Shown one piece after another: positions 1 through 7,264 of a stretch of 64,000 nucleotides of DNA. Below the pieces are notes generated by a model, which did not search any database, had not been told where the DNA came from, and saw only the letters and a program-made list of their open reading frames with translations. The stretch is from positions 3,162,001 to 3,226,000 of the forward strand of contig NZ_JAUSZM010000003.1 of NCBI RefSeq assembly GCF_030817655.1, in the 5' to 3' direction. Each line of letters opens with the position of its first letter. Position 1 is the first letter of the stretch. Position numbers and translations under genes: made by a program. The DNA is from Streptomyces sp. V4I2. Lineage in GTDB: Bacteria > Actinomycetota > Actinomycetes > Streptomycetales > Streptomycetaceae.

Positions 1-1135
1 TCCGCAGGGGATCGACCAGCTCGCCGAGTGTCAGGGCGTCCCGGCCGAACAGCCGGAGACCAACGACGGTCAGGGCGGGGACCAGAACAACGACGGTCAG
101 GACCAGGGCCAGGACCAGGGCCAGGACCAGGGTGACGGTCAGGACCAGGGCCAGGACCAGGGTCAGGACCAGGGTGACGGTCAGGACCAGGGCAACGGCG
201 GTCAGGCCGGCAACGGCCCGGTGGCCGACGACTTCGTCAACATCGAGGACGTCCAGCCCAACTCCCGCAACCTGCCGAACGGGCTGGCCGCGAACGGGGA
301 CACCGGTTCGACGGGCAGCTTCACCACGAACTGCGGCACCAACGAGAACGAGAACCGCAACTCGGACAACGTGATCGTCGCTCCCGGTGTCAGCAACGGT
401 GCGCAGCACCAGCACGACTACGTCGGCAACCAGGCCAACGACGCTTTCGCGAGCGACGAGGACCTGGCGAACGGCGAGACGACCTGCCAGAACCAGGGCG
501 ACAAGTCGTCCTACTTCTGGCCGGTACTGCGGGTGCAGGACGGCCAGAACGACATCGACGCGGACGCGCCCGGTGGCGGTCAGGACAGCAACGTCGGCAC
601 CATCCAGCAGACCGCCCAGGCGGAGCTGAAGTTCGTCGGCAACAAGACGAGCGATGTCGTCGCGATGCCCACCGCCCTGCGCATCATCACCGGTGACGCC
701 AAGGCCTTCACCAACGGTCTCGCGAACGCCAACACCGCTTGGAGCTGCACCGGCTTCGAGGACCGGCAGGTGACGGACAAGTACCCGATCTGCCCCGAGG
801 GCAGCTCCGTGGTGCGCACGTCCGCCTTCCAGAGCTGCTGGGACGGCCAGAACATCGACAGCGCCAACCACCGTACCCACGTGGCGTTCGTCCAGGCCGA
901 CGGCACCTGTGCCAACGGCTTCCAGGCCATCCCCCAGCTGCAGGTCAAGCTGGTCTACGACGTGCCGGCCCCGCAGATCGAGAACGGGCAGGTCGTGAAC
1001 CCGTTCGCGGTGGACTCCTTCCCGGAGCAGTTGCACAAGCCGATCACCGACCACAACGACTTCATCAACTTCTTCGACGAGAACGTGATGAACCAGATGG
1101 TCGACTGCATCAACAGCGGCGAGGACTGCCAGTAG
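1..1135 (+). CDS. DUF1996 domain secreted protein, 5' end missing
   Basis: The reading frame is open from the left edge, so the start lies outside the window. The visible part opens with a short Cys-containing stretch, then a repeat linker made of Gln, Asp and Gly (about nt 55-200), then a domain with [17 protein letters not shown] and NHRTHVAF motifs. These match the DUF1996 family found in fungal and actinomycete secreted proteins. At least nine cysteines suggest disulfides in an exported protein. The molecular function of DUF1996 is not established. A GTG at nt 221 exists in frame, but the repeats upstream keep the same frame and codon bias, so it is probably not the true start. A strong hairpin follows the stop. 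Confidence 0.8.
   Translation, partial: PQGIDQLAECQGVPAEQPETNDGQGGDQNNDGQDQGQDQGQDQGDGQDQGQDQGQDQGDGQDQGNGGQAGNGPVADDFVNIEDVQPNSRNLPNGLAANGDTGSTGSFTTNCGTNENENRNSDNVIVAPGVSNGAQHQHDYVGNQANDAFASDEDLANGETTCQNQGDKSSYFWPVLRVQDGQNDIDADAPGGGQDSNVGTIQQTAQAELKFVGNKTSDVVAMPTALRIITGDAKAFTNGLANANTAWSCTGFEDRQVTDKYPICPEGSSVVRTSAFQSCWDGQNIDSANHRTHVAFVQADGTCANGFQAIPQLQVKLVYDVPAPQIENGQVVNPFAVDSFPEQLHKPITDHNDFINFFDENVMNQMVDCINSGEDCQ
55..200 (+). repeat. Q/D/G coding tandem repeat
   Basis: Short direct repeats built from ggtcaggaccag and ggccaggaccag units encode [14 protein letters not shown] low-complexity sequence inside the DUF1996 gene. The array is probably a flexible disordered spacer and is a likely place for length variation between strains. 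Confidence 0.8.
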
Positions 1136-1150
1136 TCCTGACCCAGTAGG

Positions 1151-1182
1151 AAGCCGGCGGTGGGATTCCCCACCGCCGGCTT
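1151..1182 (+). terminator. Hairpin terminator after the DUF1996 gene
   Basis: A perfect 14-bp stem (1151-1164 with 1169-1182) closes a 4-nt loop and is followed by a short T-rich tail. It lies 15 nt past the DUF1996 stop and before the convergent lipoprotein gene, so it may work in both directions. Confidence 0.85.
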
Positions 1183-1228
1183 TCGTTTGCCCGCCCCCGA
1201 TATGACCCGCGCGGAAAGACCAGCGCGG

Positions 1229-1681
1229 TCAGCCGCTGTGACCGGAGCCGGAGTGGGTGGCCTCGCCCCCCGTACCACCGTGGCCGCCGTTCATGTGAGC
1301 GGACCCTTCCTCCATGGTCCCGCCGAGCGTGGTCCGCAGCTCGGTGACCGTCTTCTCCTCGCCGACGGCGACCCACTTGCGGCCCACGAGGTAGTAGCCG
1401 CCGTAGTCCTTCGCCCCGTTCAGCCACTCGCGCTGACCGCGGTCGGTGGCGAAGGTGGCGAGGACGTACTTCTCGTCGCCGTTCTTGCAGATGGCCTGCC
1501 GGATCGTGTCCGCGTCCGTCTGCATGTTCGGCTTGCACTTCGCCTCGGCGGCCAGGTGTTCGAGGCTGCCGGTCGCCGTCTTGGGAACGGCCGCCTCGCC
1601 GTCCCCGTCGGATCCGCAGCCCGCCAGCGCAAGCACCAGCGCCGCGCCGCTCAGCGCGAGCATCGGTCGGGTCACCCTCAT
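1229..1681 (-). CDS. Small lipoprotein of unknown function
   Basis: A 150-aa protein with a lipoprotein signal peptide: MRVTRP, a hydrophobic core and lipobox LALAGC with Cys22. The chosen ATG has a GGAGG ribosome site just upstream; longer frames reaching 1798 lack one. The mature part contains two further Cys residues and ends in a Gly/His/Ser-rich tail with four His (positions about 126-150). No family is recognised. The His-rich tail could bind metal, but that is only inference. It is convergent with the DUF1996 gene and divergent from the TPR gene. Confidence 0.75.
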   Translation of the reverse strand: MRVTRPMLALSGAALVLALAGCGSDGDGEAAVPKTATGSLEHLAAEAKCKPNMQTDADTIRQAICKNGDEKYVLATFATDRGQREWLNGAKDYGGYYLVGRKWVAVGEEKTVTELRTTLGGTMEEGSAHMNGGHGGTGGEATHSGSGHSG

Positions 1682-1818
1682 CTGTTCCTCCGGTCGCCTG
1701 CATCGGACCATGCCTCGGTCGGCCCCGGCAAGGGGCCCGTCCCCTTCGATACGGCTCCCGGGCCCGCCGCGCTCAAATCCGCTGCCATGACGGGGCACAC
1801 CCGTGCGAAAGTGTCCCG

Positions 1819-2319
1819 GTGAACCAGGACTGGGAAGACCGCGTGACCGCCGCTTGGGCGACCTTCGACGACTACGCCGAGGAGGCGGCGGCCGACTTCC
1901 GTGCGCTGATCGACACGCTGGTCGCCGAGCTGCCTCCGGGCAGTCCGCTCGGCCCCTTCGAGGGGGCCTGCGCCTGGGACTCGACGGGCCACTCGGACAA
2001 GGCCGTTCCGCTGTACCGGGAGGCCCTCGCCCGCGGCCTCGACGGATACAAGGGGCGGCGCGCCAGGATCCAGCTGTCCAGTTCCCTGCGGAACACCGGA
2101 CAGGCCGAGGAGGGCGTCAAGCTGCTGACACCCGAACTGGACGCCCCTTCGGACGAGTTGGACGACGCGGTACGCGCGACACTCGCCCTGTGCCTGTCCA
2201 GCCTCGGCCGCGACCGCGAGGGCCTCTCCCTCGTCCTGGGCGCCCTCGCGCCCCATCTGCCGCGTTACCAGCGCTCGATGGCGAACTACGCGCGGGCTCT
2301 CGTCGATCCTCAGGAGTGA
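1819..2319 (+). CDS. Tetratricopeptide-repeat protein (TPR_5-like)
   Basis: A 166-aa soluble protein starting at GTG 1819. It is alpha-helical, with repeats resembling TPR units: a block around SDKAVPLYREALARGL followed by RNTGQAEEGVKLL and RDREGLSLVLGAL. This resembles the single-domain tetratricopeptide family common in actinomycetes. TPR proteins usually mediate protein contacts; no partner can be named here. The start is weakly supported because no clear ribosome site precedes the GTG. Confidence 0.75.
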   Translation: MNQDWEDRVTAAWATFDDYAEEAAADFRALIDTLVAELPPGSPLGPFEGACAWDSTGHSDKAVPLYREALARGLDGYKGRRARIQLSSSLRNTGQAEEGVKLLTPELDAPSDELDDAVRATLALCLSSLGRDREGLSLVLGALAPHLPRYQRSMANYARALVDPQE

Positions 2320-2368
2320 GTCACCCGGGTGGCGGTGACCAACCACCGATTCGCTCGTTCTGCTGAAC

Positions 2369-4312
2369 GTGCAGTCACAGGATGTCGCCCCGCGCCCCGC
2401 ACCCGGCTCCGGCTCCGCCGCCGCTTCCTCGTCGTCCGACCCGCTCGTCGACGTCGAGCAGGCAGAAGCGGCGCTCGTCGAGCACTACCCCCGGCTCGTC
2501 CGGCTCGCCTATCTGGTGCTGCCACCGGGCCTCGGCCGCAACCGGCGCGTGGTGACCGCACACGCGCTCACCCAGCGCGCCCTGCCCCGGCGCCGGACGC
2601 CGGCACCTGTGATCCCGGCCCAGTCGACCGGCCGCGAGGGTGACCCGGGCTACGCCTTCGTCCGACTCCAGGTGCTGCGTACGGCACTGGAGGCGGGCCT
2701 GCCGCTGACGCTCAGGGCATGGCCCAAGCAGTCCCAGCTGCCGCCGCTGCTGCCCCAGGTGTGGGGCCTGCGTCTCTTCCCGCGCTCGGGCGGCGCCGAC
2801 GAACTCGCCCTGGACCAGCGGCTGTCCGCCCTGTCCGGACCGGCCCGCGCCGCATACGTGCTGCGCGGCCTGGAGAAACTCCCGGACGGCGACGTACGCG
2901 AGGTGCTCACCACGGCGGGCGTCGACGACGTGGACGCCGCGCTGGACGAGGCCGACGAGGTCCCCGCGCAGTACGCGCTGCTCGACTCCCCCGAGTTCGA
3001 CCCCTGTTCGCTGCAGGCCCGGCCCACCGACCTGATGCGGCGCCGCCAGCACCTGAAGGCGGCGCTCGCCGCCGCGGCGGCCGTCGCGGTGTGCGGGGCG
3101 TTGCTCGGCCTGCCCGGTGACGGCTGGGCACCCGACGGCGCCGCCGCCCCGTCCTACGCGCAGAACCCGTCGGCCCAGGCGGCTCTCGACCCGGCCAACC
3201 TGACCAAGGTCCCGGACACCGCGTGGCAGTCCGCCTCGCGCACCGACTTCTCCGTCTGGCCCGCCCGCGGCGAACTCACCGGCGACAGGGCACTGCTGCG
3301 CCGCGCGCTCGCCGTCTGGGCCCGCCCCGGCGAGACCGTCCAGGTCTCCGCCACCCCGGGCACCCCCTCGGGCGGCCCGGCCGGCCCGCCGCAGCTGCTG
3401 TACGCCGGGGACGTCGACAACGCGCGGGTGGTGATCTTCTACGACGGTCTGCGCATCGCCCGGTACGCCGAACCGAAGGGCAGCACCAGGGGCGCCGCGC
3501 TCGACTTCGCGCGGGTCGACGGGGCGACCGGCGCCGAGTCGAACGCGGTGGTGCTGGGCCGGGCCGACGGCAACGTCCGTTACCTGACGGCGCCTTGGGT
3601 GAAGAAGGCGGCCGAGCGAGACCTGCTGAAGCCGGGCACCGGCGCGATGGACCTCACACTGACCGACGGTGTCACCTCACCGCTGGCCAGCGCCGCCCTG
3701 CAGACCGGCGCGTGCACCTCGTGGAACGTGCTCCAGCTGACGGACGGCTCCGGCACCCGCCTGTCGACCGACCTCGGCGAACTGGTCCCGGCCCGCCTCA
3801 CCACCGGCCGCCCGGGCTCGGAGCGCGACGCGACCGGCGCGGCGGCGCTGCGCGCCTGGGCACCGTTCGCCTGCTCGCTGTCCGCCGTGCGCTCACAGGG
3901 AGTGCGGTCCGTGAACTCCTGGGAGTACGCCACCCAGTCGCTGCCCGACGCGAGCGGGTCGGCCTCGTGGGTGTGCACCCGCGCCGAGACCTGGCGGGGC
4001 GGCGGGACGCGCGTGCTGGCGCAGTTCCACACGCCGGGCGGGGCGTACGGGGCGGTCGCGGCGAAGGCCGAGAACGTGCCGGCGTGCGGTCCGCGCGACC
4101 CGCATGTGCTGGCCGGCGTGCTGTGGAAGTCGGAGGCGGGGTCCTGGTACCTGCTGGCGGCGGGCGGCCGGGGCACCGCGTCGATCACGGCGACGGGCGG
4201 GGTCGACGGTTCCGCGCAGGGCAACCTGCTGGCCGTGAAGACGAAGGCGGGAGCTCAGGCGGGCCTGCAGGGCGAGTTGGAGAACGGACGGTCGATCAAC
4301 GCCCTGCGGTAG
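2369..4312 (+). CDS. Sigma-factor-like N-terminus fused to a membrane-anchored exported domain
   Basis: A 647-aa protein. Residues about 34-52 (VEHYPRLVRLAYLVL) look like ECF sigma region 2. Residues about 150-192 (LSALSGPARAAYVLRGLEKL, then a degenerate helix-turn-helix-like stretch) look like region 4. One Ala-rich transmembrane helix follows at about 226-247, after RRRQHLK. The remaining 400 residues lie on the far side of the membrane and are rich in Gly/Ala/Thr with several cysteines; I do not recognise a family. The layout suggests a sensor or a degenerate membrane-bound sigma-like regulator. No anti-sigma gene is adjacent. Start GTG 2369 is the longest plausible one and is not backed by a strong ribosome site. 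Confidence 0.65.
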   Translation: MQSQDVAPRPAPGSGSAAASSSSDPLVDVEQAEAALVEHYPRLVRLAYLVLPPGLGRNRRVVTAHALTQRALPRRRTPAPVIPAQSTGREGDPGYAFVRLQVLRTALEAGLPLTLRAWPKQSQLPPLLPQVWGLRLFPRSGGADELALDQRLSALSGPARAAYVLRGLEKLPDGDVREVLTTAGVDDVDAALDEADEVPAQYALLDSPEFDPCSLQARPTDLMRRRQHLKAALAAAAAVAVCGALLGLPGDGWAPDGAAAPSYAQNPSAQAALDPANLTKVPDTAWQSASRTDFSVWPARGELTGDRALLRRALAVWARPGETVQVSATPGTPSGGPAGPPQLLYAGDVDNARVVIFYDGLRIARYAEPKGSTRGAALDFARVDGATGAESNAVVLGRADGNVRYLTAPWVKKAAERDLLKPGTGAMDLTLTDGVTSPLASAALQTGACTSWNVLQLTDGSGTRLSTDLGELVPARLTTGRPGSERDATGAAALRAWAPFACSLSAVRSQGVRSVNSWEYATQSLPDASGSASWVCTRAETWRGGGTRVLAQFHTPGGAYGAVAAKAENVPACGPRDPHVLAGVLWKSEAGSWYLLAAGGRGTASITATGGVDGSAQGNLLAVKTKAGAQAGLQGELENGRSINALR

Positions 4313-4420
4313 CCGGGCACCGGCGTCCTGCCGCCGCCCGGGCCGAGGACGTGATCATCTTGTGTCGGATATGTGAACGCCGCTGGCCGGTCCGGTCCGT
4401 TCGGGGCCGGATCCGATCGG

Positions 4421-4432
4421 TAAGGTGTTCGC
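4421..4432 (+). promoter_or_regulatory. Likely -10 box of a leaderless promoter
   Basis: TAAGGT at 4421-4426 sits 6 nt before the ATG of the TetR gene and no ribosome site is present, which fits leaderless transcription as often seen in Streptomyces. Confidence 0.5.
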
Positions 4433-5122
4433 ATGACTATCGGGGTGCGCCGCAGAATGGGTGTCGAGGAGCGGCGGCAGCAGTTGATCGGCGTCGCCCT
4501 CGAACTGTTCAGCCGTCGCTCGCCCGACGAGGTCTCCATCGACGAGATAGCCGCGGCCGCCGGCATCTCCCGCCCGCTGGTGTACCACTACTTCCCCGGC
4601 AAACTCAGCCTGTACGAGGCCGCGTTGAAGCGCGCGTCGGAGGATCTGGCCAGCCGGTTCGTCGAACCGCGGGAGGGTCCGCTGGGGGCCCGGCTGCTGC
4701 GCGTGATGCACCGGTTCTTCGACTTCGTCGACGATCACGGGCCCGGTTTCTCGGCGTTGATGCGCGGCGGCCCGGCCGTCGGCTCCTCGACGACCAACGC
4801 GCTCATCGACGCCGTACGGCAGGCCGCGTATGACCAGATTCTTTCGCATCTGCGCGTGGAGAACCCGCCCGCGCGACTGGAACTGGTCGTCCGTTCCTGG
4901 ATCTCGCTCGCCGAGTCGACCGCACTGATCTGGCTGGACGGCCGGCGCATCCCGCGCCGCGAGCTGGAGGCACAGCTCGTGCACGACTTCGCCGCACTGG
5001 CAGCCGTGAGCGCCGCGTACGACGAGGAGATGGCCGCGCTGATCCGGCACATGTTCAAGGACGAGCCGACCGACGGGCCGTTCACCGACCTGGTCGGCCG
5101 GCTGATCGCGCTGGGCTCCTAG
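4433..5122 (+). CDS. TetR family transcriptional regulator
   Basis: A 229-aa protein with the N-terminal TetR DNA-binding fold at residues about 12-60: RQQLIGVALELF, then DEVSIDEIAAAAGISRPLVY and HYFPGKLSLYEAAL. The C-terminal half is the variable ligand and dimer domain. Neither neighbour is an obvious target: the exported-domain protein is upstream and the tautomerase is convergent. It could regulate itself or a distant gene. Confidence 0.9.
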   Translation: MTIGVRRRMGVEERRQQLIGVALELFSRRSPDEVSIDEIAAAAGISRPLVYHYFPGKLSLYEAALKRASEDLASRFVEPREGPLGARLLRVMHRFFDFVDDHGPGFSALMRGGPAVGSSTTNALIDAVRQAAYDQILSHLRVENPPARLELVVRSWISLAESTALIWLDGRRIPRRELEAQLVHDFAALAAVSAAYDEEMAALIRHMFKDEPTDGPFTDLVGRLIALGS

Positions 5123-5136
5123 GCCCGGACAGCCGT

Positions 5137-5180
5137 GAAGGGGCGCGGGGCGATGTCGGTATGCGGCTCCGCGCGGGCGC
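5137..5180 (+). repeat. Dispersed Streptomyces intergenic repeat, short copy
   Basis: The stretch gaaggggcgcggggc followed by atgcggctccgcgcgggcgc matches an intergenic repeat I recognise from Streptomyces genomes. A longer inverted copy is at 57361-57438. It fills the gap between the convergent TetR and tautomerase genes and can fold, so it may serve as a terminator. Confidence 0.6.
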
Positions 5181-5537
5181 TCAGCTCTCGAACTTACGGT
5201 AGGACGCGTCCAGTTCGCGCACCTCGGCCGAGGCGTGCAGCGCCAGCCCGTCGGCGGGCTTCACATACGTGCGGAGCAACTCCAGTACCGCTTCGGTCAG
5301 TTGCGCCTTCGTCTCGTCGGTGCGGCCGGCCAGCAAGGCGAGGGAGACATGGACGATGGCGTGACCGTTCCCGTCCCGGCCCACGGTTGTGTCCTCGGTC
5401 GCCCGGAACCGGGTCTTGCACGCCTCGTGCTTCGCGGCCGCGATCTCCACCACCGCGTCGTGCAGGGCGAGCGCGAAGCCGCGCCGGTCGAAGCCCTCGG
5501 CGAGGGGCGTGGAGTAGTCGACGGTGATCTGCGGCAT
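5181..5537 (-). CDS. 5-carboxymethyl-2-hydroxymuconate isomerase-like tautomerase
   Basis: A 118-aa protein with N-terminal MPQITVDYS, which leaves a catalytic Pro1 after methionine removal. DALHDAV-like and KTRFRATED motifs fit the CHMI branch of the tautomerase superfamily. The family isomerises an intermediate of homoprotocatechuate (4-hydroxyphenylacetate) degradation, but no other gene of that pathway is nearby, so the substrate is open. The start was chosen at the conserved MP; longer frames upstream run into the next gene. It ends 3' to the phosphatase gene in the same direction, with a 32-nt gap. Confidence 0.8.
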   Translation of the reverse strand: MPQITVDYSTPLAEGFDRRGFALALHDAVVEIAAAKHEACKTRFRATEDTTVGRDGNGHAIVHVSLALLAGRTDETKAQLTEAVLELLRTYVKPADGLALHASAEVRELDASYRKFES

Positions 5538-5569
5538 GGGGACTCCTGTTCTGGGCAACAGGACCCACC

Positions 5570-7192
5570 CTAGTTCTTCAGTTGCAGCGCCAGCATCGCG
5601 ATGTCGTCCTCGCGCTCGTGGCCGAAGCAGGCGAGGAGTGTGTCGCACAGGGCGTCCAGGCCCGGCAGGGAGCCGGTGGCGGCCGCGCGGAGGTGCTCCA
5701 TCGAGACCTCGAGGTCGGTGCCCCGGTTCTCGATCAGGCCGTCGGTGACCATGAGGAGCCGGTCGGAGGGCTCCAGGAACAGCTCGGTGGGCGGCGGATG
5801 CGGCAGGCCCACGCCGAGCAGCGGACCGTTGACCTTGGTGTAGTCGGCGCTGCCGGTGTCCCGGATGATCAGCGGCGGGATGTGCCCCGCGTTGGCGATG
5901 CGGGTGCGGCCGGTGCCGGGGTCGATCAGGGCCAGGCAGACGGTGGCCGTGACGTCGGGGTGGTAGACCTGGAGCATCCGGTCGAGGCGCTCGGCGAGCA
6001 CGGCCGGGTCGCTCTCCTCGAGGCAGTAGGCGCGCAGCGCGTGCCGGATCTCGACCATGACGGTCGCCGCCTCCAGCGAGTGCCCGACGACGTCACCGAC
6101 CGCGGCGAGCACGCCGTCGCCGGTGCGCAGTACGGCGTAGAAGTCGCCGCCGATCTCGGTCTCCCGGGACGCGGGCACATAGCGGACCACGACGTCCATA
6201 CCCGGCAGCTCGGGCAGCCGGTGCGGCAGGGGCAGGAAGCTGTGCTGGAGGGTGAGGGCGACGTGCCGCTCGACCTGGTACATGAGCAGCGGCTCGGCGG
6301 CGAGCGCGGTGGCCTGGGCGAGCCGGGCCAGCAGGGCCTCGGCCTCGGGGCCCGCTCGGCGCAGCCCGCGGGTGGGCGCGGCCAGGCACACCGGGGCCCT
6401 GCCGTCCTGGGTGACGACCAGCGCCAGGCGGGCGTCGTGCTGCACGCCGGGCCGGAAGAACCCGGCGGGCCACAGCGGTGCGGGCACGGTGGTGATCTGC
6501 ACTCCGGCCTGTCCGCGGGTGAGCCGCCGCAGCAGGCCGGCCACGGTCCGGTGGGCGCTCTCGTCCGGCAGCGCGATCGAGGTGCGGTCCCGGGAGAGGC
6601 CGCGGAACAGCTCGTCATCCTGGCCGAGGACGAAGACGGCGGCCGGAGAGCCGGTGAGCCGCGCGGTGCCGTCGGCGGCGGCGTCGGCGAGCTCCTGCAG
6701 GGAGCGCGCCGCCTGGATGGTGACGATCGTCTCGGAGAGCATGGTCAGCCGCCGGACCTGCGCCTGGCCGTCGGCCCGCAGCCGGGCGGCGCGCACCGCG
6801 GCCCGGACCGCCGCCTCGATCGCCTCGGGCTCGGCGGGCATCGCCAGGAACGCCTCGGCGCCCTCGTCCAGCGCCTGGCAGCGGTCGCCCGGGACCACGG
6901 CGACGGCCGAGCAGTGCACGACGGGCAGGCCGGCCATGCGCGGCCGTTCCTTGAGCCGGCGGCACAGTTCGAAGCCGCTCATGTCCGGCAGGTTCACGTC
7001 GATCAGGGCCACGTCGGGCAGGTTCCCCTTGCGCAGCCGGGTGTCGATCTCGGTGAGCGCCTCGTGGCCGGTGGCGACCTGGACGACCCGGTGACCGGCG
7101 CGGCTCAGTACGGCGGCCAGGGCGTACCGACTGTCCGCCACGTCGTCCACGACCAGCACGGTCGTGCCTGTCTGCTTGCCGTTGACGTCCAT
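5570..7192 (-). CDS. Receiver-GAF-SpoIIE (PP2C) serine phosphatase
   Basis: A 540-aa protein. Residues 10-130 form a response-regulator receiver with D16/D17, phospho-acceptor D65 (ALIDVNLPDMSG) and S95. The conserved lysine before Pro is replaced by Met118 (FLAMPAEP). A GAF-like region follows (about 150-310). A C-terminal SpoIIE/PP2C domain (about 335-540) has GGDFYA, GDVVGHS, NAGHIPPL, TDGLIE and DDIAML, so the metal-binding residues are present. Such proteins dephosphorylate anti-anti-sigma factors in sigma-B-like partner switching; no anti-sigma or antagonist gene is adjacent. ATG 7192 is preferred over GTG 7213 because an AGGGG site precedes it. Confidence 0.9.
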   Translation of the reverse strand: MDVNGKQTGTTVLVVDDVADSRYALAAVLSRAGHRVVQVATGHEALTEIDTRLRKGNLPDVALIDVNLPDMSGFELCRRLKERPRMAGLPVVHCSAVAVVPGDRCQALDEGAEAFLAMPAEPEAIEAAVRAAVRAARLRADGQAQVRRLTMLSETIVTIQAARSLQELADAAADGTARLTGSPAAVFVLGQDDELFRGLSRDRTSIALPDESAHRTVAGLLRRLTRGQAGVQITTVPAPLWPAGFFRPGVQHDARLALVVTQDGRAPVCLAAPTRGLRRAGPEAEALLARLAQATALAAEPLLMYQVERHVALTLQHSFLPLPHRLPELPGMDVVVRYVPASRETEIGGDFYAVLRTGDGVLAAVGDVVGHSLEAATVMVEIRHALRAYCLEESDPAVLAERLDRMLQVYHPDVTATVCLALIDPGTGRTRIANAGHIPPLIIRDTGSADYTKVNGPLLGVGLPHPPPTELFLEPSDRLLMVTDGLIENRGTDLEVSMEHLRAAATGSLPGLDALCDTLLACFGHEREDDIAMLALQLKN

Positions 7193-7214
7193 CTGCCAGC
7201 CCCTCGGACACACC

Positions 7215-7249
7215 GGTGGGGCAGACCTGGGTTCGGGGTCTGCCCCACC
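7215..7249 (-). terminator. Hairpin terminator after the pullulanase gene
   Basis: A perfect 13-bp inverted repeat (7215-7227 with 7237-7249) and a 9-nt loop sit 15 nt downstream of the minus-strand pullulanase stop and before the phosphatase gene start, which separates the two transcripts. Confidence 0.85.
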
Positions 7250-7264
7250 AAGGTAATGCCCTTG

